From contig NZ_JYLM01000002.1 in NCBI RefSeq assembly GCF_001439815.1, positions 682,001 to 746,000 of the forward strand: 64,000 bases of DNA. Direction: 5' to 3'. The notes beneath the pieces are model-generated. The model was not told the origin of the DNA. It made no database searches and saw only the letters and a list, made by a program, of their open reading frames with translations. The position numbers were made by a program, and so were the translations under genes. This DNA is from Pseudomonas orientalis (GTDB taxonomy: Bacteria > Pseudomonadota > Gammaproteobacteria > Pseudomonadales > Pseudomonadaceae). This document shows, in pieces, positions 9,409-16,819 of the stretch (position 1 is its first letter; the number at the start of each line of letters is the position of its first letter).

Positions 9409-9776
9409 TCATCGAAGACAACGAAGCGAATATGCGCCTGGCGCGCCTGTTGCTGGTAAGCGCAGGCCACAACGTACAGTGGGCGGCGGATGCCGAAAGC
9501 GGGCTGACCCTGGCCCGCGCGCAGCAACCGGCGCTGATCCTGATGGACATTCAGCTGCCAGGCATGGACGGCCTGGCCGCGACCCGCTTGCTCAAGCAAG
9601 ACCCGCTCACCGCGCACATCCCGGTGATCGCCCTGACCGCCATGGCCATGAAGGAAGACCGGGAAAAAACCCGTCTGGCCGGTTGCGATGCCTACGTCAC
9701 CAAGCCCCTGCGCTACAAGGAACTGTACCAGGTGATCGACACCCTGCTGAACCCGACCATCACACCTCCCGCATGA
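9393..9776 (+). CDS. Single-domain response regulator
   Basis: A 127-residue stand-alone receiver (CheY-like). The acidic pocket IIEDNE, the phospho-accepting aspartate in LILMDIQLPGMDG (about residue 52), the threonine in ALTAMA and the lysine in YVTKPL are all present. There is no output domain. The ATG at 9393 is preceded by GGAGG inside the end of the kinase gene, so the two are coupled. It may be a phosphate relay, a DivK-type connector, or a sink between the kinase and the EAL protein. Confidence 0.93.
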   Translation: MADILIIEDNEANMRLARLLLVSAGHNVQWAADAESGLTLARAQQPALILMDIQLPGMDGLAATRLLKQDPLTAHIPVIALTAMAMKEDREKTRLAGCDAYVTKPLRYKELYQVIDTLLNPTITPPA

Positions 9777-9785
9777 GTCCTCTCC

Positions 9786-11033
9786 ATGGCCAGCTCACCC
9801 GCAACCCTGTTGATCGTTGACGATGAACCCCAGATACGCAAACTCCTGGAAACCCTGCTGCAGCACGAGGGTTACCAGACCCTGAGCGCGAGCAACGGTG
9901 AAGAGGCTTTGCAACTGGTGGCGCGGCAGCCGCCCGACCTGATCCTGCTGGACATCATGATGCCCGGCATGGATGGCTACGAGGTGGCCACCCGGCTCAA
10001 GGCCAACCCCGTCACGGCGAACATCCCGATCATCATGCTGTCGGCCTTGAGCGAATCCAGCGCACGGGTCAGCGGCCTGGAAACCGGCGCCGAGGAATTC
10101 ATCAGCAAGCCGGTCGAACGCGTCGAGCTGTGGCTGCGGGTGCGCAACCTGCTGCGGCTCAAGGCCCATGGCGACGAGCTCAAGCAACACAGCGCAATGC
10201 TCGAGCAGCAACTGCAACAGCGCAGCGGCGACGATACCCAGATGAACGTGCATGATCTGGCCCGGCAAGACCTGGAGCACGCTCTGCGCGAGGCGGTTGA
10301 GCGGCAGGCATTCGCCCTGCACTACCAGCCCAAGGTCGAGCTGGCGGGCGGCGAAGTCTGCGCCCTGGAGGCTTTGCTGCGTTGGGATCGGCCAGGCTAC
10401 GGCGCGGTATCGCCGGCGGTGTTCGTGCCGATCCTGGAAAGCCTGGGGCTGATCGTGCCCGTGGGACGCTGGGTGATCGAGCGCGTGTGCGAACAGATTG
10501 CCGCCTGGCAGTCGAGCGGCCTCGGCGCGATTGAAGTGTCGGTCAACGTCTCGGGGCATCAGTTGATCGAGGGTGACCTGATTGCCGATATCGAGCACAT
10601 CCTGGCCCACACCGGGGTTGACGCACACTGGCTGGAGGTGGAACTCACCGAAGGCTCGTTGATGGAAAACACCGAACACACCATCGCCGCCCTGCAACGC
10701 TTGCGGGCCATGGGTGTGAAGATCGCCATCGATGATTTCGGCACCGGTTACTCGAGCCTGGCGTACCTGCGTCGCTTCCCCATCGACACCCTGAAGATCG
10801 ACATTGCGTTTATCCGCGAAGTCACCACCAACCCCCAGGATGCGGCGATTACCCGCACGATCATCGAACTGGCCCACAGCCTGAAGCTGCGCGTGGTGGC
10901 CGAAGGGGTGGAAACCCAGGCGCAACTGGCCTTTCTGAAAGAGGCCGGCTGCGATCAGATCCAGGGGTATCTGTTCAGCCGACCATTGCCGGTGGAAACG
11001 CTGGAGCGCTTGTTGCTGGATCGGATTCAATAA
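9786..11033 (+). CDS. Response regulator with EAL phosphodiesterase domain
   Basis: A 415-residue protein: receiver (about 1-125, phospho-aspartate near 56 in [13 protein letters not shown]), a linker helix (130-165), and an EAL domain (165-410). The EAL active-site signatures are intact: the EAL motif in ALEALLRW (about residue 197), VELTEG, the two aspartates of [10 protein letters not shown] (318-319), LKID and AEGVET. It should therefore hydrolyse cyclic di-GMP, with the receiver as switch. It follows the kinase and stand-alone receiver by 9 bases. No GGDEF domain or DNA-binding output is encoded in the set. Confidence 0.94.
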   Translation: MASSPATLLIVDDEPQIRKLLETLLQHEGYQTLSASNGEEALQLVARQPPDLILLDIMMPGMDGYEVATRLKANPVTANIPIIMLSALSESSARVSGLETGAEEFISKPVERVELWLRVRNLLRLKAHGDELKQHSAMLEQQLQQRSGDDTQMNVHDLARQDLEHALREAVERQAFALHYQPKVELAGGEVCALEALLRWDRPGYGAVSPAVFVPILESLGLIVPVGRWVIERVCEQIAAWQSSGLGAIEVSVNVSGHQLIEGDLIADIEHILAHTGVDAHWLEVELTEGSLMENTEHTIAALQRLRAMGVKIAIDDFGTGYSSLAYLRRFPIDTLKIDIAFIREVTTNPQDAAITRTIIELAHSLKLRVVAEGVETQAQLAFLKEAGCDQIQGYLFSRPLPVETLERLLLDRIQ

Positions 11034-11141
11034 GCTTGAAAACCGTTGCCGGCTTGCGCTGCAACCCAATGCAATCACATTGAACCTGCGCCCTGCAGTG
11101 GCCCTCAAACCTGCACACACCACGGCCGCGGTACTCGTTCG

Positions 11142-12488
11142 ATGACATTCATTCTCTGGCTGGCCGTATTGGGCGCCGTGCTGCTCATTCTCGCCCTCAC
11201 CTCCTCCTACCTGCGCTGGATGCCGGTAACCACCTCGGCGGTGTGCCTGCTGTTGGGCGTCGCTATCGGGCCGCTGGGCGTGGACCTTTTGCACCTGGAC
11301 GTCAAGGGCTCCGCCCGCTGGATGGAGCACCTGACGGAAGTCGCGGTGCTGTTTTCGCTGTTCGTCAGCGGTTTGAAACTGCGCCTGCCGCTCAGGCACC
11401 GCACCTGGCGCATCGCCTTTGGCATGGCCGGGCCGGTGATGCTGCTGACGATCCTCGGCACTTGTCTGGCGCTGCATTACCTGTTCGAGTTGTCGTGGGG
11501 GGTGTCGCTGTTGGTGGGGGCGATGCTGGCGCCCACCGACCCGGTACTGGCCGGCCTGGTTCAGGTCAACAATGCCCAGGACTACGACCCGCTGCGGTTC
11601 GGCCTGTCCGGCGAAGCCGGTTTGAACGACGGTACCGCCTTTCCCTTTGTCATCTTCGGCCTGATGTTCATGCAGCACGGCGGTTTCGATGGCGACTGGT
11701 TCGGCGGCTGGGTGTTGAAAAACCTGATGTGGGCGGTGCCGGCCGGGCTCTTGATCGGTTACTGGATGGGCCGTGGCATCGGGCGTGTGACCCTACGCAT
11801 GCGCCTGATCAATGCCGACAGCACCTCGTCACCCAATGACTACCTCACGCTGGCGCTGATCGCCCTGGCCTATGTGAGCGCCGAAGCCGTTGGCGGCTAT
11901 GGCTTCCTGTCGGTGTTCGCGGCGGGCCTGGGGCTGCGCCAGGCCGAGTTCAAATCCACCGGTTACGCCCAGACACCCGCCGAGCATCTGGCGCAGCCGG
12001 TGGTGGGCCACCTGGAGATCGAGCCTGAACAGGCCCTGCACGGTGATGTCAGCCAATTGCAGGACACGCAGATCGCGGCCGGCGTGATGATGGGCGACAT
12101 GCTGGCCTTCGGCAGCCTGGTGGAACGCTCGATGGAAGTGTTCCTGGTGACCGTGCTGGGCATCGTGCTGGTCAGCCATTGGGACTGGCGCGCGCTGGCG
12201 GTGGCCGCGTTGCTGTTTTGTGTGATTCGCCCGGTGAGCGTGTTCGCCATGCCCTGGGGCAGCCTGATGGACCGTCGGCAACGCAGCCTGGTCAGCTGGT
12301 TCGGCATTCGCGGAATCGGCAGCATCTACTACCTGTTCTACGCCCTCAATCACGGGCTGATCGGCACCAGCAGCACCGTGGCGGTGAACCTGACCCTGTC
12401 GGTGATTGCGTTGAGCGTGATGGTGCATGGCCTGAGTACCCAGCCGATGCTGGTGTGGTACGAACGGCGCGCCGCGCAAAAAAATTGA
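11142..12488 (+). CDS. Na+/H+ antiporter, CPA1 family
   Basis: A 448-residue cation/proton antiporter with about twelve membrane segments. Family motifs include MLAPTDPVLAGLVQV and the ion-binding segment LSGEAGLNDGTAFPF, which carries the ND pair typical of CPA1. A loop around residues 280-310 is hydrophilic (EHLAQPVVGHLEIEPEQAL), and the C-terminal third has SWFGIRGIGSIYYL. I start at ATG 11142, where the first membrane helix begins; an upstream frame from 11046 adds a cysteine-rich stretch that does not look like antiporter sequence. No obvious ribosome site is present. Role: sodium and pH homeostasis. Confidence 0.9.
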   Translation: MTFILWLAVLGAVLLILALTSSYLRWMPVTTSAVCLLLGVAIGPLGVDLLHLDVKGSARWMEHLTEVAVLFSLFVSGLKLRLPLRHRTWRIAFGMAGPVMLLTILGTCLALHYLFELSWGVSLLVGAMLAPTDPVLAGLVQVNNAQDYDPLRFGLSGEAGLNDGTAFPFVIFGLMFMQHGGFDGDWFGGWVLKNLMWAVPAGLLIGYWMGRGIGRVTLRMRLINADSTSSPNDYLTLALIALAYVSAEAVGGYGFLSVFAAGLGLRQAEFKSTGYAQTPAEHLAQPVVGHLEIEPEQALHGDVSQLQDTQIAAGVMMGDMLAFGSLVERSMEVFLVTVLGIVLVSHWDWRALAVAALLFCVIRPVSVFAMPWGSLMDRRQRSLVSWFGIRGIGSIYYLFYALNHGLIGTSSTVAVNLTLSVIALSVMVHGLSTQPMLVWYERRAAQKN

Positions 12489-12543
12489 ATCCTGCGCCGC
12501 GCCTGGGTTTCAAACGTTCACTATCGACAGCGCGAGTCAGCAG

Positions 12544-12891
12544 ATGAAACAGATAGGCCTACGATTGTGTGAGGAACGCCAGCGCCTCGGCTATTCGCAA
12601 CAGTACCTGGCGCAGGCCGGTGGTGTGACCGTGCGCGAGCAACGCCAATATGAGCTGGGCGAAGACCTGCCGCGCGCCGATTACCTGGCGCAATTGGCCG
12701 GGCATGGGGTGGATGTGGTGTATGTGGTGACCGGTAAGCGCAGCACTGTGGTCAATATCAGCCGGCACCAGGCGCAGACCCTGATGGATAACCGCGTGGT
12801 GGGCCAGGAGGTATCGCTGGACGGCCCGCCTGAAGAAGACCTCTACTTCAAGCTCAGCGATCCCTCCGGCCCGCCGCCGGATCAGTCCTGA
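12544..12891 (+). CDS. Small XRE-type helix-turn-helix protein
   Basis: A 115-residue protein. Residues 5-60 form an XRE/Cro-type helix-turn-helix (IGLRLCEERQRLGYSQQYLA, then GVTVREQRQYELGED). A linker with ADYLAQLAGHGVDVVYVVTG follows, a stretch seen in many Pseudomonas HTH proteins, and the acidic, proline-containing tail is probably disordered. The function is unknown and it is not linked to a toxin or phage genes here. Its end overlaps the convergent small gene at 12882 by 10 bases. Confidence 0.8.
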   Translation: MKQIGLRLCEERQRLGYSQQYLAQAGGVTVREQRQYELGEDLPRADYLAQLAGHGVDVVYVVTGKRSTVVNISRHQAQTLMDNRVVGQEVSLDGPPEEDLYFKLSDPSGPPPDQS

Positions 12892-13016
12892 TCTTCGGTG
12901 TTGCCGACGTCCGCCGCTTCATCCAGATCGTTGAGCGGCACCTCGGCATCGTCCATCAATGAGCCCGGGTCTTCATTGCCCGGATCGTTGAGTTCTTCGT
13001 CCAGTTCTTTTGACAT
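12882..13016 (-). CDS. Small highly acidic protein (44 residues)
   Basis: A short frame starting at ATG 13016 behind AGAGGAGA, an excellent ribosome site, and ending at TGA 12882-12884. The peptide begins MSKELDEELNDPGNEDPG and is dominated by Asp, Glu, Asn and Pro. No domain is recognised; it is probably disordered. The strong ribosome site and adjacency to another low-complexity small gene 11 bases upstream argue for a real gene. Confidence 0.6.
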   Translation of the reverse strand: MSKELDEELNDPGNEDPGSLMDDAEVPLNDLDEAADVGNTEDQD

Positions 13017-13027
13017 GGGTGTCTCCT

Positions 13028-13240
13028 CTAACCGCCTTGGGTATCGATATCGGCATCGGTTTCAGGCTTGTGCTCAGGCTCAGGCTTGAAGTCCGGACTG
13101 TAGTCGTTTTCCTTGGCCTGCGGGTCCGGTGCCGGCGTCGGGTCCTTGGGGGCATCGGCGGCGGTGCCGGGAGCTGGCGCGCCGCCGTCAATCGCCGGGT
13201 CGTTGCGGTCAGTGGTCTGGGGATCGTTATCTATCGTCAT
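13028..13240 (-). CDS. Small proline/aspartate-rich protein (70 residues)
   Basis: The frame starts at ATG 13240 with AGAGGTG upstream. The product starts MTIDNDPQTTDRNDPA and continues with Pro-, Asp- and Ala-rich, hydrophilic sequence to DADIDTQGG. There is no membrane segment and no recognisable fold. It probably forms a two-gene unit with the 44-residue acidic protein. Function unknown; the composition suggests a disordered, possibly stress-related protein. Confidence 0.6.
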   Translation of the reverse strand: MTIDNDPQTTDRNDPAIDGGAPAPGTAADAPKDPTPAPDPQAKENDYSPDFKPEPEHKPETDADIDTQGG

Positions 13241-13325
13241 GGCGCACCTCTTTGCAGGCCTGTGGGGCATCTGTACCCCGTAAAGCTAAGGCGCTGCGTT
13301 GAGGGGTGAAGTTCCGTCCGATTGC

Positions 13326-13871
13326 TCAGTGCAAGGGGTTATCGACCTGGATGTAGAAAGCATAGAAGCCCAACACCAGCCAGAACCCCATGAACAACCA
13401 GGGTGCGCGCATGGAAAACAGCAGCGACTTGCGATAGCCCTTGTGGGTTGACTCCCTTTCGGAAAACAACGGCGATTCGTCGTAGGCCATGCCCATCAAC
13501 GGTTCACTGCGCAGCAGCTCGCTTTGCTTGTAGTGCCAGTGATCGATGATCTCGTAGGCGGCGCGAATGCCAGGCCAGGCGTTGAGCGAGCTGAGAATCC
13601 CCAGCGCGGCGAGAATCACCGGCACCACCAGGGTGAACAACTTGCCCCACTCCGGGTTCAGGTTGCCCATCCCGGAGACAAAGGCAATCACCAGGAATGA
13701 CTGGGCGGTGAGGTAGGCGTCGGTGCGGTTGGCCAGGATGCTGGTTTCGTACTGGATCTCGCGACGATAGAAGTCGAGCCGGTCCTTGGGCGAACCGAAG
13801 ATCTTGGCGTTGTGCTCGCTGTGGTCGGTCAACGCCGATTCCGGCGTGTTGGGCGAAATGATTCTGGGCAC
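13326..13871 (-). CDS. Small membrane protein of unknown function
   Basis: A 181-residue protein starting at GTG 13871 behind GGAG. A soluble N-terminal part (1-50, with DRLDFYRREIQYETSILANRT split by Arg/Glu-rich helix) is followed by two hydrophobic segments (about 57-72 and 80-98), a cytoplasmic loop and a third segment near 155-175. The architecture resembles small RipA- or SLATT-like membrane proteins, but I cannot assign a family. The next gene upstream is beyond a REP pair, so it is probably transcribed alone or with the two small genes downstream. Confidence 0.7.
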   Translation of the reverse strand: MPRIISPNTPESALTDHSEHNAKIFGSPKDRLDFYRREIQYETSILANRTDAYLTAQSFLVIAFVSGMGNLNPEWGKLFTLVVPVILAALGILSSLNAWPGIRAAYEIIDHWHYKQSELLRSEPLMGMAYDESPLFSERESTHKGYRKSLLFSMRAPWLFMGFWLVLGFYAFYIQVDNPLH

Positions 13872-13968
13872 GACGGGGCTCCATCAGGTTTCAAGGCTCA
13901 TTAGAAGAAGCGGGCATGGGTGAAGTTCAAGTTAGTCGCGCACCAAATCAGAGCACCGTGCGCCCCCC

Positions 13969-14067
13969 GTAGGAGCGAGCTTGCTCGCGAAGAACGCAAG
14001 AGCAATGTGTTTAACCGGATTGGCGCGTCATCGTTGACGATCTTCGCGAGCAAGCTCGCTCCTACAG
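13969..14067. repeat. REP pair, family A, in a 428-base gap
   Basis: Inverted copies of GTAGGAGCGAGCTTGCTCGC lie at about 13969-13992 and 14043-14066. They sit in the 13872-14299 gap between divergent genes. The rest of the gap, 14068-14299, shows no convincing gene or other repeat and should hold the promoter of the ATP-grasp operon. Confidence 0.88.
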
Positions 14068-14299
14068 AGGATTTACCGGTATCGACTGCCGTTCCGGCAC
14101 ACGCCTTGCTTAATCCATTCATCCGCCGGTAAACAGGAGCATTCGTTACCCCCCGACCCAGAGCCGACTCCATAAGAAAGTAAGGACCAGACCTGTTGGC
14201 ACCGTCAGCCACAGGCTCATAAAAAAAGCGTTTTTTAGCGGCAGTGCCACCCAAGCAAGCTGCCAACCAAGCAAGGCTGGGCACTGACAAGGTACTGGA

Positions 14300-15709
14300 A
14301 TGGCTCGATCTTTCTTCGATGAAATGAATGACGCAGATGGCGCATGCCGTGCGCATTATCAGGATTTCTCCCGCTGGCTGGCCAATACGCCGCCGGAACT
14401 GCTGGCCCAGCGTCGCCGTGAAGCGGATTTGCTGTTCCACCGCGCCGGCATCACCTTCACGCTGTACGGCGACGAGCAAGACACCGAGCGCCTGATCCCC
14501 TTCGACATCATCCCGCGCAGCATTCCCGCCAGCGAATGGCGCGTGATCGAGCGCGGCTGTATCCAGCGGGTCACCGCGCTGAACATGTTTCTCGCCGATA
14601 TCTACCACGACCAGCGCATCATCAAAGCCGGAATCATCCCGGCAGACCAAGTGCTGGGCAATGAGGGCTATCAGAAGGCAATGGTCGGCCTGGACCTGCA
14701 CCGCGACATCTACTCGCACATTTCCGGCGTCGACCTGGTGCGCGATGGCGACGGCACCTACTACGTACTCGAAGACAACCTGCGCACCCCCAGCGGCGTC
14801 AGCTACATGCTCGAAGACCGCAAGATGATGATGCGCCTGTTTCCGGAAGTGTTCGCCAGGCAGCGCATCGCGCCGGTGGACCATTACCCCAACCTGCTGC
14901 TCAAGACCCTGAAAAGCGCCAGCCGCCTGGATAACCCCAACGTCGTCGTACTCACCCCAGGGCGCTTCAACAGTGCCTTCTTCGAGCATGCCTTTCTGGC
15001 CCGGGAAATGGGCGTGGAGCTGGTGGAAGGCGCCGACCTGTTCGTGCATGACCTCAAGGTGTTCATGCGCACCACCGACGGCCCCAAGGCGGTGGATGTG
15101 ATCTACCGGCGCATCGATGACGCGTTCCTCGACCCGCAGGCGTTCAACCCCGACTCGATGCTCGGCGTGCCCGGCCTGGTGGCCGCCTATTGCGCGGGCA
15201 ACGTGGTGCTGGCCAACGCCATCGGCACCGGCGTGGCCGACGACAAATCGATCTACCCCTATGTACCGGAAATGATCCGCTTCTATCTGGATGAAGAACC
15301 CGTGCTGCAGAACGTGCCGACCTTCCAGTGCCGCAAGCCGGATGAACTGTCCCATGTGCTGGCCAACCTGGCGCAATTGGTGGTCAAGGAAACACAGGGC
15401 TCGGGTGGCTACGGCATGCTGGTGGGCCCGGCTTCCACCGCTGCCGAGATCGAAGACTTCCGTCAGCGCATCAAGGCGCGACCCCACGCCTACATCGCCC
15501 AACCGACCCTGAGCCTGTCGACCTGCCCGACCTTCGTCGAAAACGGCATCGCGCCGCGGCATATCGACCTGCGCCCGTTCGTTCTGTCGGGCAAGGAAAT
15601 CCGCCTGGTGCCCGGCGGCCTGACCCGTGTAGCGCTCAAGGAAGGCTCGCTGATCGTCAACTCGTCGCAAGGCGGCGGAACCAAGGACACCTGGGTGGTG
15701 GAGGACTGA
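14300..15709 (+). CDS. Circularly permuted ATP-grasp type 2 protein
   Basis: A 469-residue protein of the COG2308 family. Recognisable blocks are GITFTLYGDEQDTERLIPFD, the region DGTYYVLEDNLRTPSG, KETQGSGGYGMLVGP and the C-terminal SSQGGGTKDTWVVED. Members are thought to be peptide or amide ligases and almost always occur with an alpha-E protein, here starting 3 bases after the stop. In many genomes a transglutaminase-like protease completes the set; none is present here. The start ATG 14300 follows AAGG. Substrate and product are unknown. Confidence 0.92.
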   Translation: MARSFFDEMNDADGACRAHYQDFSRWLANTPPELLAQRRREADLLFHRAGITFTLYGDEQDTERLIPFDIIPRSIPASEWRVIERGCIQRVTALNMFLADIYHDQRIIKAGIIPADQVLGNEGYQKAMVGLDLHRDIYSHISGVDLVRDGDGTYYVLEDNLRTPSGVSYMLEDRKMMMRLFPEVFARQRIAPVDHYPNLLLKTLKSASRLDNPNVVVLTPGRFNSAFFEHAFLAREMGVELVEGADLFVHDLKVFMRTTDGPKAVDVIYRRIDDAFLDPQAFNPDSMLGVPGLVAAYCAGNVVLANAIGTGVADDKSIYPYVPEMIRFYLDEEPVLQNVPTFQCRKPDELSHVLANLAQLVVKETQGSGGYGMLVGPASTAAEIEDFRQRIKARPHAYIAQPTLSLSTCPTFVENGIAPRHIDLRPFVLSGKEIRLVPGGLTRVALKEGSLIVNSSQGGGTKDTWVVED

Positions 15710-15712
15710 ATC

Positions 15713-16663
15713 ATGTTGAGTAGAACCGCCGCAGATCTGTACTGGATGTCCCGTTATCTGGAGCGCGCCGAGAACCTGGCGCGCATGCTGGAAGTCAGTT
15801 ATTCGTTGTCGTTGATGCCCCACGCCGGGCGCAGCGATGGGCTCGATGAACTGGCGATGTCGCTGCTCTGCAGCGGCACCCTGGACAGCTACCTTGAGCG
15901 CCATCAGCAACTGGACGCCGAACGCATGCTGCACTTCTTCGCCCTGGATGAAGAAAACCCGGCCAGTATCTACAACTGCCTGCGCGCTGCCCGGGGCAAT
16001 GCCCATGCGGTGCGTGGGCGCATCACCGCCGACATGTGGGAAAACCTCAACGCCACCTGGCTGGAAATGCGCAGCATCGCCGCCGGCGGCCTGGCGCGGC
16101 ATGGCATCAGCCATTTCTGTGACTGGGTCAAGCAACGCTCGCACCTGTTTCGCGGCGCAACCTCGGGCACCATCATGCGCAATGACGCCTATCGCTTCAT
16201 TCGCCTGGGCACCTTTGTCGAACGCGCGGACAACACCCTGCGCCTGCTGGATGCGCGTTATGAGATGTTTGGTGAAGAATCCGAAGAAGTCAGCGACGTG
16301 TCGGCACGCGGCTATTACCAGTGGAGCGCCCTGCTGCGCGCGCTGTCTTCGTTTGAAGCCTATACCGAGCTGTATCCGAATGCCTTGAACGCCCGCTCGG
16401 TGTCCGAGCTGCTGCTGTTGCGCAGTGACGTACCGCGCTCGCTGCATGCGTGCATCGAGGAGTTGAACCACATCCTCGCCGACCTGCCCGGCAGTTACGG
16501 GCGCACGGCCCAGCGCCTGGCGGCCGAGTTCGAAGCGCGCCTGCGGTACACCGGGATCGATGAAATTCTGGAAGAAGGGCTGCACACCCGGCTGACCGAC
16601 TTCATCGACACCGTGCGCGAACTGGCGCGGGCGATACAAAGCTCCTATCTGGAAGTGGTCTAA
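15713..16663 (+). CDS. Alpha-E domain protein
   Basis: A 316-residue, mostly helical COG2307 protein starting LSRTAADLYWMSRYLERAEN, the typical family opening. It is the standard partner of the circularly permuted ATP-grasp protein encoded immediately upstream, and GGAGG overlaps the end of that gene. The pair probably acts together in the cytoplasm in an uncharacterised peptide-modification step. The alpha-E architecture has no known catalytic motif to check. Confidence 0.92.
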   Translation: MLSRTAADLYWMSRYLERAENLARMLEVSYSLSLMPHAGRSDGLDELAMSLLCSGTLDSYLERHQQLDAERMLHFFALDEENPASIYNCLRAARGNAHAVRGRITADMWENLNATWLEMRSIAAGGLARHGISHFCDWVKQRSHLFRGATSGTIMRNDAYRFIRLGTFVERADNTLRLLDARYEMFGEESEEVSDVSARGYYQWSALLRALSSFEAYTELYPNALNARSVSELLLLRSDVPRSLHACIEELNHILADLPGSYGRTAQRLAAEFEARLRYTGIDEILEEGLHTRLTDFIDTVRELARAIQSSYLEVV

Positions 16664-16670
16664 GGCTTTT

Positions 16671-16771
16671 TGTAGGAGCGAGCTTGCTCGCGAAAAACTC
16701 ACAGGCACCGCGTTCATTCAGGACGCACGCGTTATCGTTGACGTTTTTCGCGAGCAAGCTCGCTCCTACAG
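16671..16771. repeat. REP pair, family A
   Basis: Inverted family A cores at about 16671-16694 and 16747-16771, between the convergent ends of the alpha-E gene and the DinG-like helicase gene. The intervening loop (CACCGCGTT, CGTTATCGTTGACG) resembles that of the pair at 39986. Confidence 0.9.
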
Positions 16772-16819
16772 AGTACGGCGTACGACAAGCCCTCCCACAG
16801 TTGAATGGCGGTGAGTCCC

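Noticed and set aside
13901..16717. Long minus-strand frame across the ATP-grasp and alpha-E genes
   Set aside because: Its composition (His-, Gln- and Gly-rich) is that of a high-GC shadow, and both genes on the plus strand match known families over their whole length.
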